DNA of 64,000 bases from Rhodococcus ruber (GTDB taxonomy: Bacteria; Actinomycetota; Actinomycetes; Mycobacteriales; Mycobacteriaceae): positions 124,001 through 188,000 of the forward strand of contig NZ_JAPWIJ010000010.1 of assembly GCF_027270735.1 (NCBI RefSeq). Reading direction: 5' to 3'. Below are positions 45,882 through 56,800 of the stretch, one piece after another (within the stretch, counting starts at the first letter, position 1; the number at the start of each line of letters is the position of its first letter). The notes under the pieces were generated by a model. The model did not search any database and had not been told where the DNA came from. It worked only from the letters and a program-made list of their open reading frames with translations. Made by a program: the position numbers and the translations under genes.

Positions 45882-46867
45882 CCGCTGGTAACAGCGCGGA
45901 GGCGAGGCACGCAATGCTGGAACAGCCGTCGTTGCCGGAGTTCGACTCCGGCGATGTCGTGGAGAGTGCGGTCGTCTCACGGTTGGCCAAGAACTGGGCG
46001 CAGCGCGCGACAGTGAAGAAGCCCGAACCCGAACTCGACGACCTGTTCGACACGTCCAAACAGGATTTCCCCGACGCCCTCATACCCTTCGGCGAGCACG
46101 ACACCTTCACCGGTGCCACCCCCGAGCAGAAGGATCGACTCCGAGCCTGGGGTTGGATCGCGTTCAACAAGAACGTGATGGATGTCGAGCAGCACGTCGT
46201 CCACCCAGGTTTCGCGCTTCTGGCGCAGGACGTGTTCGAGACCGGAATGGGCGACACCCTTGCGGTCGCGGTGACTCAGGCGATGGTGGACGAGCAGTAC
46301 CACACGCTGATGCACCTCAACGCGAGTGCCGCGACGCGCAGGGGCCGAGGATGGGCCCTGTCGGAGCGCTCTCTGCCGTTCAGCTCCACTGTGCGCCGGC
46401 AGCGTGCTGCGCAGGCAACCAGTGATGACTCGTGGTCGGCGGCGATCAGCTCACTGGCTTTCATGACGGTCGCGGAGATCTCCATCACGTCCTACCTCGA
46501 CCTGATCGAGGACGACGACGTCATCCAGCCCATCAATCGGGCGACTGTCAAGCTGCACAACAGAGACGAGTACTGCCACGCGTCGATCGCCGACGACATG
46601 GCTGCGATCGTCTTCGACCGGCTCGGGCCCAACGACCGACAGAAGTTCCTCGACGGTCTCGTCGACGGCATGGACGCGTTCTCGAGCAGCGATTTCTCCA
46701 CCTGGAGACGCATCCTCGAACTCGAGGGCGTGCGCGGTGCCGAACAGATGCTCGCCGACGTCGAGCTGGACAAGAGTCGCCGTGCACTGGTCCAGGACTA
46801 CAGCGGACTGCGATCCCTGTGCCGGAAACTCGACGTCGAGGACAGTGTCGATATCGACTGGGGGTGA
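45878..46867 (+). CDS. AurF-type non-heme diiron oxygenase
   Basis: AurF is the p-aminobenzoate N-oxygenase that makes nitro groups. All seven metal ligands of AurF (E101, E136, H139, E196, H223, E227, H230) have counterparts at almost the same spacing: Glu104 (VEQHVV), Glu139 and His142 (DEQYH), Glu200 (VAEISI), His227, Glu231 and His234 (HNRDEYCH). So an active diiron centre is expected; the substrate, an amine or other aromatic, is not known. Length 329 fits. The gene overlaps the TyrA-like gene, suggesting an aromatic pathway. Confidence 0.85.
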   Translation: MTAGNSAEARHAMLEQPSLPEFDSGDVVESAVVSRLAKNWAQRATVKKPEPELDDLFDTSKQDFPDALIPFGEHDTFTGATPEQKDRLRAWGWIAFNKNVMDVEQHVVHPGFALLAQDVFETGMGDTLAVAVTQAMVDEQYHTLMHLNASAATRRGRGWALSERSLPFSSTVRRQRAAQATSDDSWSAAISSLAFMTVAEISITSYLDLIEDDDVIQPINRATVKLHNRDEYCHASIADDMAAIVFDRLGPNDRQKFLDGLVDGMDAFSSSDFSTWRRILELEGVRGAEQMLADVELDKSRRALVQDYSGLRSLCRKLDVEDSVDIDWG

Positions 46868-46986
46868 CTGCCGAGCTCACCCGGCCTTGACCCGCAGGTA
46901 ACATTTCCGGGGAATTCCGGTATCAATCAGTGGCCCTCGACCTTTGGGTCCGGTCCCACCATCCACCCCGACAGCTCGGAGATTCG

Positions 46987-47955
46987 ATGTCGTCAGCTCA
47001 ACACGCAGCCGTACACGTGGAGGACGTACACAAGTCCTTCGGCGATGTGCATGCGCTGCGCGGCATCAGCTTCTCCGCAGAGCGCGGAACCGTCCTGGGC
47101 ATTCTCGGCCCCAACGGTGCCGGCAAGACCACAACGGTGAAAGTTCTCTCCACGCTGATCGCACCCGATACCGGCCGAGCCTTCGTCGCCGGCCACGACG
47201 TAGTGGCCGACGCCCCTGCGGTACGACGCTCGATCATGATGACCGGTCAGTATGCGGCACTCGACGACACCCTGTCGGGCCGCGAGAACATCGAGCTGTT
47301 CGGCCGTCTGATGGGTCTGGACAAGAAGGCCGCCAAGGCGCGCGCCAAGGCTCTGCTCGACGAGTTCGACCTCTCGGATACCGGCAAGCGGCCCGTCCGT
47401 GGGTATTCCGGCGGCATGCGTCGCCGGATCGACATCGCGTGCGGATTGGTCGTACGGCCGGAGGTCGTGTTCCTGGACGAACCGACGACCGGACTCGACC
47501 CGCGCAGCCGGCAGGGCGTGTGGTCTCTGGTCGAGGCGCTCAAGGCACAGGGCATCACCGTGCTGTTGACAACGCAGTATCTCGAAGAAGCGGACGTCCT
47601 CAGCGACAACATCATCGTCATCGACAGGGGCACCGTCATCGCAGAGGGCACATCCGATCAACTCAAGGCCATGACCGGTGGCAGCTACTGTGAAGTGGTC
47701 CCGCTCGATCCCGGTCAGCTCCGAGCCGCCGCGCGCGCACTGGGCGACATGGTCCCTGCGGCCGTACACGCCGAGATCACCGCTACATCCGACCGCATCT
47801 CGGTGCCGGCACCCGACGGCGCAGCCACGCTGTCGGAGATCCTCCGCCGAGTCGACGCCGAGGGAATCGTATTGGCCGACATCGCCCTGCGGCGGCCTTC
47901 TCTGGACGACGTGTTCCTCACCCTCACCGGGCACTCGCAAGCGAGCTCGAGCTGA
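46987..47955 (+). CDS. ABC transporter ATP-binding protein, DrrA-like
   Basis: The ATG at 46987, behind CGGAG, gives 322 residues. Walker A GPNGAGKTTTVKVL, signature YSGGMRRRIDIACG and Walker B VVFLDEPTTGLD are all intact. The C-terminal region (SLDDVFLTLTGH) is typical of the DrrA/daunorubicin-resistance subfamily that exports drugs and lipids. The stop overlaps the first permease gene (TGATG). With two permeases it forms a complete exporter, perhaps for the NRPS product encoded beyond. Confidence 0.9.
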   Translation: MSSAQHAAVHVEDVHKSFGDVHALRGISFSAERGTVLGILGPNGAGKTTTVKVLSTLIAPDTGRAFVAGHDVVADAPAVRRSIMMTGQYAALDDTLSGRENIELFGRLMGLDKKAAKARAKALLDEFDLSDTGKRPVRGYSGGMRRRIDIACGLVVRPEVVFLDEPTTGLDPRSRQGVWSLVEALKAQGITVLLTTQYLEEADVLSDNIIVIDRGTVIAEGTSDQLKAMTGGSYCEVVPLDPGQLRAAARALGDMVPAAVHAEITATSDRISVPAPDGAATLSEILRRVDAEGIVLADIALRRPSLDDVFLTLTGHSQASSS

Positions 47956-48812
47956 TGACGGCCACGACGCGGGGCGTAGCCAAGACACACGCAAGGTTTG
48001 TCGAGCGGACCGGTGCCGGCTCCACCACGCAGCAACCGAAGCGGAGATCCCGGACGCGACCGTCCGGCTTCGTCCAGTGGCAGGCGCTGACCGGCCGCGC
48101 TCTGTGGACGATGCTCACCAAGGGTGAATTACTGGTCGCCGTCATCGCGCCACTGATCTTCACTGTCGGCTTCTACCTACCGCTCAAGTTCGTGATGGGC
48201 CTCCAAGGCATCGATTATGCCCAGTTCTTGATGCCGATCATTGTCCTGCAGGCAATGGCGTTCACCGCCATTTCCGCCGCTCAAAGGGCCTCGACGGAGG
48301 CAATGAGTGGACTCAATTCTCGCCTGAAAACGATGCCGGTCGTACGCGGTGTCCCACTGGTGGCACGAATTTCCAGTGGTGTGGTCCGGTCACTGGTGTC
48401 GTTGGTATCGGCCCTCGGATTCGGTTACGTCATCGGCTTTCGCTTCACTGCAGGATTCGCTCAGGCCCTGTTGTTCTGTGCGTTCGCAATGCTGGTCAGC
48501 ACTTCGTTGTCCATCGGCGCCGATGCGATCGGAACGCTGTCGAAGAGCCCCGAAGCGACCAGCCAGGTGCTGACCCTTCCCCAGCTCATTCTCGGTATGG
48601 CCTCGTGCGGGTTCGTCCCGGAAAGCGGTTTTCCGGAACTCATCCGCCCCTTTGTTCGCAATCAACCGATTTCTCAGTTCTCCTTTGCAATGCGGGATAT
48701 GGCCGAGGGTGGCGTCAGCTTTCAGGTGTTGTGGCCGTCACTCGCGTGGGTCGCCGGCCTGATCCTGTTCTTCGTCCCGCTCGCCATCTGGGCGAGCTCG
48801 AGACCAGAATGA
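47955..48812 (+). CDS. ABC-2 type transporter permease (DrrB-like), first
   Basis: A 285-residue permease with six predicted helices, for example LLVAVIAPLIFTVGFYLPL and LVSLVSALGFGYVIGF, after a basic 45-residue cytosolic N-terminus. The segment EATSQVLTLPQLILGMAS is typical of ABC-2 permeases. It is coupled to the ATPase by TGATG and precedes the second permease by ten bases. Confidence 0.85.
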   Translation: MTATTRGVAKTHARFVERTGAGSTTQQPKRRSRTRPSGFVQWQALTGRALWTMLTKGELLVAVIAPLIFTVGFYLPLKFVMGLQGIDYAQFLMPIIVLQAMAFTAISAAQRASTEAMSGLNSRLKTMPVVRGVPLVARISSGVVRSLVSLVSALGFGYVIGFRFTAGFAQALLFCAFAMLVSTSLSIGADAIGTLSKSPEATSQVLTLPQLILGMASCGFVPESGFPELIRPFVRNQPISQFSFAMRDMAEGGVSFQVLWPSLAWVAGLILFFVPLAIWASSRPE

Positions 48813-48822
48813 CGAGTCCGAG

Positions 48823-49677
48823 ATGACGATGGCAGAAGCGTCCGTGAACACCGTGCGCGTATCCACCCTGACCTTTCCCGAACCCAACATGGCCCTGCGA
48901 GAAGGCTCGCTCCGTGCACTGGGGACCCACAGTCTGATCCAAGCCAAGCGACTTCTGATGCGATGGATGCGCGATCCATCGACGATGATTCAGGCACTGC
49001 TGTACCCCGCGTTGATGCTGGTCATGTTCCGTGTCGTGTTGGGGAACTCGATTTCGGCGGCCACCGGTTCGCCGGCGATCTACGGCCAGGTGCCGATGAT
49101 CGCTCTCGTCGGGGCCATGTTCGGGTCCATCGTGAGCGCTGTCGGCCTCAAGGCCGAGCGGAAGTCGGGGCTGCTGTCGCGGTTCTGGACAACGCCCACT
49201 CACCGGGCGGCCGGCCTGCTGGGCAGAATGATCGCCGAAGCAGTTCGGGTGCTCGTGACCACCATTGTCATCATCCTTGCCGGTGTGGCCATGGGGTTCA
49301 GATTCACGCAGGGACTGCAGGTCGGCATCTTGTTGCTTCTGATTCCGGTCGTTTTCGGTATCGGGTTCGCTGTGATGGTGACGTTCCTCGCGACCGTCGC
49401 CGGTGATGCACCCCTGGTCGAACTCGTGTCCATATTCTGCACGTTGTTGATGTTCTTCAACGCCGGGTTCGTCCCGGTGCTCGCGTATCCGCCGTGGCTC
49501 CAACCCGTCGTCGCTGCGCAACCTATGTCGGTCGCGGTCGGTGCAATGCGGAACCTGGCTATGGGCGGACCGGTCATGACGCCCGTCCTTCAGACCCTCG
49601 CCTGGTCGCTCGGGATGGTGGTCGTATTTCTTGTTCCGGCGATCCGCGGTTTCCGGCGAGCGTCGAGCCACGGCTGA
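48823..49677 (+). CDS. ABC-2 type transporter permease (DrrC-like), second
   Basis: A 284-residue permease with six helices (MIALVGAMFGSIVSAVGL, FGIGFAVMVTFLATVAG and others) and the cytosolic WTTPTHRAAGLLGRMIAEAV loop. The ABC-2 signature region is APLVELVSIFCTLLMFFNAG. It completes the three-gene exporter. An ATG two codons downstream (48829) is an alternative start. Confidence 0.85.
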   Translation: MTMAEASVNTVRVSTLTFPEPNMALREGSLRALGTHSLIQAKRLLMRWMRDPSTMIQALLYPALMLVMFRVVLGNSISAATGSPAIYGQVPMIALVGAMFGSIVSAVGLKAERKSGLLSRFWTTPTHRAAGLLGRMIAEAVRVLVTTIVIILAGVAMGFRFTQGLQVGILLLLIPVVFGIGFAVMVTFLATVAGDAPLVELVSIFCTLLMFFNAGFVPVLAYPPWLQPVVAAQPMSVAVGAMRNLAMGGPVMTPVLQTLAWSLGMVVVFLVPAIRGFRRASSHG

Positions 49678-49859
49678 GTCAGGTAACAGCGAGATGACAT
49701 AGTCGTGGTGATTTCCACCACAGCAATGCGTCATCGTTTGTGTTTTGCCTGCACACTCGACCGAGTCGGGACAGGTGTTCACCTGCCGGTGTTACCGTTC
49801 GGTGACACGGCAACCGACCGCAGATATCTCATACCGCAAGACGACCGAAAAACGAGGCC

Positions 49860-50771
49860 ATGGCAAAACTTCCCCGTACATCGCGAATAATCTTCGCCTT
49901 GTCCTCGGCAGCAGCTCTGTGTTTCGCCGGTACTGCGACCGCGTCCGCAGCACCGATCGTCGGGCCGACGCTCGAGGGTGCCAACGATTTCGGGTGTGTT
50001 CCGAGCCCCGAACATCCCCGCCCGGTGGTTCTGCTGCACGGCACCAAGATGGACTCCACGGCGTGGCAGGTTCTGGCACCTCAGTTGGTGGACGAGGGCT
50101 ACTGCGTCTTCGCACCCAATTACGGCGCAGTTCCGTTGCTGTTGGAACCGGGCAATGTCATCTGGGGATCAGGCGACATTGCGACATCCTCACGGGAAGT
50201 GGCAGCCTTCGTCGATCGTGTACTCGCAGAGACAGGTTCGACCCAGGTCGACATGGTCGGCCACTCTCAGGGCGGGCTCGTTGCGCGGCAGTACATGAAG
50301 TTCGATGGCGGAACGGATCCGGCCGATCCCGCACTGAACAAAGTCCACTCCCTCGTGACGCTCGGCGCAACCAACCATGGAACGACGTTCGGCGGTCTGC
50401 AGCAACTCAGCGAGCTGCTGACCTCACTCGGGTTGCCCGGTGACGCGATCACACCTCTCACCTGGAACATGGCCGGTGCTCAGCAGCTGGTGGGGTCCTC
50501 CACCCTCGCCAAGCTGAATGCCGATGGTGACGTGCAGCCGGGCGTCGACTACACGGTGATCGCTACCCGTGACGACACGATTTCGACTCCGCCGGATGGG
50601 ACCTTCCTCAAGTCCGGAGACGGAACGAACGTTCACAACGTGTGGGTACAGGACGTGTGCCCGAGTGCGACCACGACCCACATCGGGTTGATTGCCGATC
50701 CCGCACCGCTGTACATAGTCAAATCTGCGCTCGATCCGGCCTACGCGGCCGGCAACACCCCGCCCTGCTGA
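49860..50771 (+). CDS. secreted lipase/esterase, alpha/beta hydrolase
   Basis: A 303-residue protein with a signal peptide (residues 1-31, ending TASAA) and a lipase of the class-2 (LipA/EstA) type. The oxyanion segment is VVLLHGTKMD near 60, the nucleophile Ser136 lies in MVGHSQGGL, an Asp in TRDDTI (238-239) and His274 in TTTHIGL complete the triad. Four cysteines probably form disulfides outside the cell. Substrate chain length is not inferable. Confidence 0.88.
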   Translation: MAKLPRTSRIIFALSSAAALCFAGTATASAAPIVGPTLEGANDFGCVPSPEHPRPVVLLHGTKMDSTAWQVLAPQLVDEGYCVFAPNYGAVPLLLEPGNVIWGSGDIATSSREVAAFVDRVLAETGSTQVDMVGHSQGGLVARQYMKFDGGTDPADPALNKVHSLVTLGATNHGTTFGGLQQLSELLTSLGLPGDAITPLTWNMAGAQQLVGSSTLAKLNADGDVQPGVDYTVIATRDDTISTPPDGTFLKSGDGTNVHNVWVQDVCPSATTTHIGLIADPAPLYIVKSALDPAYAAGNTPPC

Positions 50772-50836
50772 GGCCCCGCGACGTCGTAGACGCCCATCGG
50801 CTGTCCACGACGCAGGACGAGTGCATCGGAGAAGAA

Positions 50837-50867
50837 CCGGGAGACTCGACACCGTCGAGCCTCCCGG
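50837..50867. terminator. bidirectional hairpin terminator
   Basis: A stem of CCGGGAG-CTCGAC with GTCGAG-CTCCCGG (one bulge on each side) and a three-base loop lies between the plus-strand lipase gene and the stop of the minus-strand NRPS, serving both. Confidence 0.8.
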
Positions 50868-50871
50868 TCTC

Positions 50872-53800
50872 TCATCCCAGTCTCGCAAGCTCCTCCCGAG
50901 CCCAGGTCTTCGCAACCGCAACGAACCCGTCGACCAACGCAGCAGCACTGGCTGCGTCGAAATAGTCGACGGCATAGATCACTCCCCCGGAGATACCCTT
51001 CGGCACACCGTTCTCGTCGTACGAATCCCGAATCGAAAATTCCAACTCGTGCCGGGCATACTCGTTGCCGACCGGTATCTGGACGATTGTCGGGATCGAT
51101 TCGTCCACGTCACGTTGTTCGGTCGCGGTGACCTCGAGCGCACGTTGCAGAATCAGAATCACCTGATACAGGGGTCGGAAATCGTCCCCGACCAAACCGA
51201 GTGCGCGTTCGATCTCCGCAACACCGATCGACGAATGATCGAACGCGGACAGCAGTTCCTCGCGTACCCGCGCAATCAATGCGTCCGGTTCCTCGTCCGA
51301 ATGCACATCGACGCGGATCGCTATGTCATCGGCGAAGTTCCCGACTATCGGCTCCAGATCCGGCGTGGAACGGTTCGCCACCGCCGTGGCAATGACCACA
51401 TCATCCTGGCCGGACACGCGACCGATGAACAACGAGAGCGCCGCGTGCAACACCATGTACAGGCTGGCACCCGTCCGCTCGGACAGCGCTACCAATCCTG
51501 CATGGGACTCTGCATCGATCACCACCGGAGACATCGACCCGCGGGTGGACGGCACGGCGGGTGGCGTCACCGACGACGGCAGCTCGTATCGGTCGGGAAT
51601 TCCATCCAGCTTGTCCAGCCAATACGAGATCTGGCGGTGCATCTCGCTGCTGGAATCGTCCGCGTCGCCCATGAGTTTCCGGTCCCACAGCACATAATCG
51701 GCGTACTGAATCACCTCCGGCTCCCACTCCGGTGCGGTGCCGGTCGAGCGCGCGACATACGCCTCCACCAGATGTCTGGACATGATTCCCAGACTGTAAC
51801 CGTCGGCCGACATGTGCTGAACGACGATTGCGATCACGACGTCCGACGGTGTGGTCTGGAAGACCCTTACTCGCAGCGGAACTTCGTGCCGGATGTCGAA
51901 CGATCCCCACATGAACTCGTCGAGAGCCGAATCGAGCCGCTCGGTCGAGACCTGAACGACCTCGATCGGCTCCAGCCCGCTGTCGATCGACAGGATCCGC
52001 TGATGAGGGCCTCGGTCGGAGTCCGGGTACACGGTCCGCAACGACTCATGTCGCGATACGAGGTCTCGGACAGCGGCACGAAGCGCGGCCACGTCGAACG
52101 GACCATGTACCGACAGCGCAAAGGGCATGTTCCACAACGCATCCTGCGAAAGCTGGTTCGCCTCCCAGATCCGTTCTTGCGAACGGGCGAGCGGCAGGTG
52201 CTCCGGCCGGGGGGTTGCAACGGGCCCGACCGGGCGTTCATTGCGGTCGAGGCGTCGAACCGCCCCGGCCAGCGATTCCACGGTCGATGTCTCGAAGACC
52301 GTCCGCACGGACACCCGGAGGCCCAGTTCGGCCCCGAGCCGAGACACCAATTGCGTTGCGATCAAAGAGTTTCCGCCCAGACCGAAGAAGTCGTCGTCCA
52401 GACCGACCCGGTCGACGCCCAAAACCTGACCGAACACCGCGGCAATCGTCACCTCCAAGTCGTCGGTCGGTGCTCGATACTCGGTGGTCTCGAACACCGG
52501 CGCAGGCAGCATTCGCCTGTCGAGTTTTCCGGCCGGGTTGAGAGGCAGGCTGTCGAGCACCACGAGGGCCGTAGGGACCATGTAGCCGGGCAGTGCGCCG
52601 GACAGTGTTCGAGTCACCTCACCGACATCGACGGTCGCTCCGACGCTCGGCACGAGGTAACCGACGAGTATGTCGCCCGCCGGACCGTGGGCCACCACTA
52701 CGACTGCACTCGATACGCCGGGGTGAGTCGACATCGCAGATTCGATGTCACCCAGTTCGATTCGTTGACCACGGAACTTCACCTGAAAGTCGGTACGACC
52801 GATGTACTCGAGTGTGCCCGCGCCTTTCACCCCGTCGGCCACGCTCCATCGAACGAGGTCACCCGTCCGGTACATACGCTCACCGTTCGACGCGAACGCG
52901 TGTGCCACGAAACGTTCCGACGTCAGATCGGCCCGGGAAACATATCCGCGGGCGAGTTGCGTTCCAGCCAAATACAATTCGCCTGCCACACCCGCCGGAA
53001 CCGGACGCAGACGTGAGTCGAGAACCAGAATCTCACTGTTGGTCTGCGGCACTCCGATGGGAACGCTCGAATCCTCCTCGGTGTCGTGCTCGGTCACGTC
53101 GGCGAAGGTGATGCTGACCGCAGCCTCCGTCGGGCCGTACAAGTTGTGGACCCGAGCCGCGGACTTGGTGCGAAACACCTCGATCGCCCGTGCCGGTAGC
53201 GCCTCGCCGATGACGAAGATCTCGCGAAGCGTGTCCAGCAGTCCGGCCGTGACCGATTCGCCGAAGACCGACAGCATCGAGGGAACGAAGTCCGTCAGAG
53301 TGGCACCCGTTTCTGCGATCAGGTTCGCCAGTTCTGCAGGCTCGCGCTGCGCACCGGGAGCGGTGAGAACCAGGGTCGCGCCCACCCGGAGTGGAAGAAA
53401 GAAGCCCCAGAGCGAGACGTCGAAGGTAGTTGCCGTCTTCTGGAGGTACACGTCTTCGGAGGCAATGGAGTACTGCTGCTGCATCCACGCCATCTCGTTG
53501 ACGATGGCTCGATGACTGACGGCAACGCCCTTCGGCCGTCCGGTCGAACCGGACGTGAAGATCACGTATGCCGTGTTGTCACCGCGAACGACGCGCCGTA
53601 CGCCACCGCCTCCGGTACTCGGTCCCGCAGCTGCCAACTCGTCGATCAGGAGTGCAGGCGTGCCGTCGGGGGCCGAGAAGCCGTCCGTCCGGGTCGTGAG
53701 CACGCACAGGGGCTGCGCGGTCTCCACGATGTAGCCGGTGCGCTCGGCAGGTTGCTCCGGGTCGATCGGGACGTAGGCCGCGCCGGCGCGGAGCACGGCA

Positions 53801-56800
53801 TACATGCCGACCACCAGCTCGATCGAGCGACGCATTGCCAAGGCAACGGTGCTCTCGGGGCCTGCACCGAGAGCGACCAACCCCCGTGCCACGCTCTCCA
53901 CCCGACTGTTCAGTTCGCGATACGTCAGAGTCGTGTCGCCGAGGACGAGGGCGGTTGCGTCCGGTGTCGACTCCACGTGGTTGTCGAAACCGTCGAGCAA
54001 CAACTCGTCCGCCGGGCCGAGCTCCGCGGTCGGACCGCGCCAGTCTTCGAGCAACGCGGCGCGTTCGGCAGCGCTCACGATCTCGATGTCCCCCACCCGA
54101 ACACCGTCGTCGGCGACGACGGCATCGACCACGGACAGGAATCGCTGCGCAAAGGACTGGACCGTCGACTCGTCGAAAAGATCTGTCGCGTAAATAATCT
54201 CGCCATGGAGGCCCGCGGATCCGCCGGTCGACGACTGCATCTCGCCCAGAGTGAACTGAAGATCGAACTTCGCCGACACCGGTGCAGAGCCGAACTCGTC
54301 CACTGTGAGGCCGGGCAGCTGCAGTGACGTCCTGGCGAAGTTCTGGAAGAACAGTGCCACCTGCACCAGCGGATGCCGGCCCTGCGACCTCGGCGGATCC
54401 AGAGCCTCGACCAAGCGCTCGAACGGCACATCGGCGTGGTCGAATGCGCTCAGATCGCTACCGACCAGCCGACCGAGTAGACCACCGAACGACTCGTTCC
54501 TGTCGATTTCGGCCCGCAGAACCACCGTGTTGACGAACATCCCGATGACGTCGTCGAGAACTTCCTCTCCGCGCCCGGCGACGGGAGCACCGATTGCAAT
54601 GTCGTCCTCGGCTGTCAGTCTCGCGAGGGCGACCGACAGAGCCGCGTGGACGACCATGAAGACAGTCGCCCCGTTGGCCTGCGCCAGCCGCACGATGCCC
54701 GCGTGCTGGGTTGCATTCAGAGCGAACGAGACGAGCGCTCCCCTACTCGACCACACCGACGGTCGCGGCCGATCGGTCGGTAGCGGAATCTGGTCGGGTA
54801 TCTCTGCCAATCGTTCCCGCCAGAATGCGATCTGGGCAGACTGGAGGGAACGCGGATCATCGGCACTTCCCAGCAACTCTCGTTGCCACAGCGCGTAATC
54901 GGCGTACTGGACTGCCAGTGGTGCCCACGAGGGAGCCGTTCCAGCAACCCGAGCTGCGTAGGCCGTCATGACATCTCGCGCGAGTGGCGCCATGGAAGAA
55001 CCGTCCGCAGCGATATGGTGCGCAACCAGAACGAGGACATGGGTGCCGTCGTCTGTCACGGTGAAGAGTCCGACGCGGAACGGAATCTCCTGTGTCACAT
55101 CGAAGCCGGCGGACAGGAAGTTCAGCACCGATCGCTCCGTCTCCGATGCGGATGCCGTCGATCGAAAGAGCGACCGATCGTGTTCCCCGACGGGCCGAAT
55201 GACCTGGTGCCCCACACCATCGAGCTCGGGATAGACGGTTCGAAGAACCTCGTGTCGAGAGATCACATCGAGCACAGCTGCGCTCAGCGCAGGCTCGTCC
55301 AGTTCCCCACTGATCCGCAGTACTACGGGAACGTTGTTCGCCGCCGAGTCCGGATCGAACCGGTTGAGGAACCACATTCGCTGCTGCGCCATCGACAGGG
55401 GAATCGAATTCGGCCGTTCCCTGGGTCCGAGCGTCGGCCCGGTGAGGACTCGGCCGGCCGAATCGGCGCTCTTCGCCAGCGCAACCACAGTCGGCGACTC
55501 GAACACCATCCGGGCCGGAAGGCGTTTGCCCAGTGCAGAACCCAGTCGGGCGACGACCTGCGTCGCCACGAGCGAGTTGCCTCCATTCTCGAAGAAATTG
55601 TCGTCGAGGCCCACCCTGTCCGATCCGAGCAGTTCGGCGAAGATCTCGGCGACCAGATGTTCGGTGTCCGTGATCGGTGCACGGTACTCGACGACCTCGA
55701 ACACCGGCTCCGGCAATGCATCTCGATCCAGTTTTCCGATCGGCGTCAACGGAATCGAGTCGAGTTCGGTCACCACAGCCGGAATCATGTGTGCCGGTAG
55801 CTTCACCGCCACCGCGTCGAGTACGGCACCGATATTCAGATCGGTACCGGGCGTCGCTTTGACGTACGCCGCCAGAACCATCGTGCCTGCCGCATTCGCT
55901 CGGCTCACCGTCACCGCGAAATCTATGCCGCCGACGGATTCGAGTGCAGCGTCGATCTCACCGAGTTCGACGCGGAAGCCACGGATCTGGACCTGAAAGT
56001 CGTTGCGTCCGATGTATTCCAGGGTGCGGCCGGAGGCACCTTCTCGCCAACGCACCGTGTCGCCGGTGCGGTAGAGCCTGGCATCGTTTGCTTCGCCGGC
56101 CGTAGCGTATGGATTGGCGACGAACCGCGCGGCCGTCAATCCGAACCGGCGGTGGTAGCCGCGGGCCACTCCCGGCCCGGTCAGATACAACTCACCCGCT
56201 ACACCCGACGGGACCTGCCGGAGTCGATCGTCGAGTACGTAGTAGGTCATGCCCTGAGTCGACGAGCCGAGAACGACGGGCTCGCCTGCAATCAGAGGCT
56301 GGGACATGTTGCTGGCTATGGTGGTCTCGGTGGGGCCGTATACATTGTGCAACTGTCGGCTCGGTGCCCACTTCGACACCAACTCGCCGGAGACCGCTTC
56401 ACCTCCGACGCCGAGTACTCGCAGGTCCGGTACGTCCTCGGGGTCGAGAGACGTCAACGCTGCCGGGGTGATGAATGCGTGCGATACGTGGCCGTCACGC
56501 ACGACGTCGGCGAGGTCGGAGCCGCCGTACACTCCGGGAGCGACGATCACCATCGTCGATCCCGCGCCGACGGCCATGAGTAGCTCCAGCACCGACGCAT
56601 CGAAGCTCGGTGACGCGAAATGCAAAGTCCTCGAACGACTGTCGAGTTCGTAGTACTCGACCAGCGTTGCGGTCAGTGGTGCCAGACCCGCCTGCGACAC
56701 CGCGACGCCCTTCGGTACACCTGTCGATCCCGACGTGTAGATCACGTACGCGAGATTCGACGGCACGATCGCGCCTGTCCGGTCGGCTGCGACGATCGGG

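Noticed and set aside
50821..53016. A 731-codon open frame on the plus strand opposite the NRPS
   Set aside because: It is the antisense shadow of a high-GC NRPS gene: composition is Arg/His-rich with no motif, and the minus-strand frame has full domain structure.
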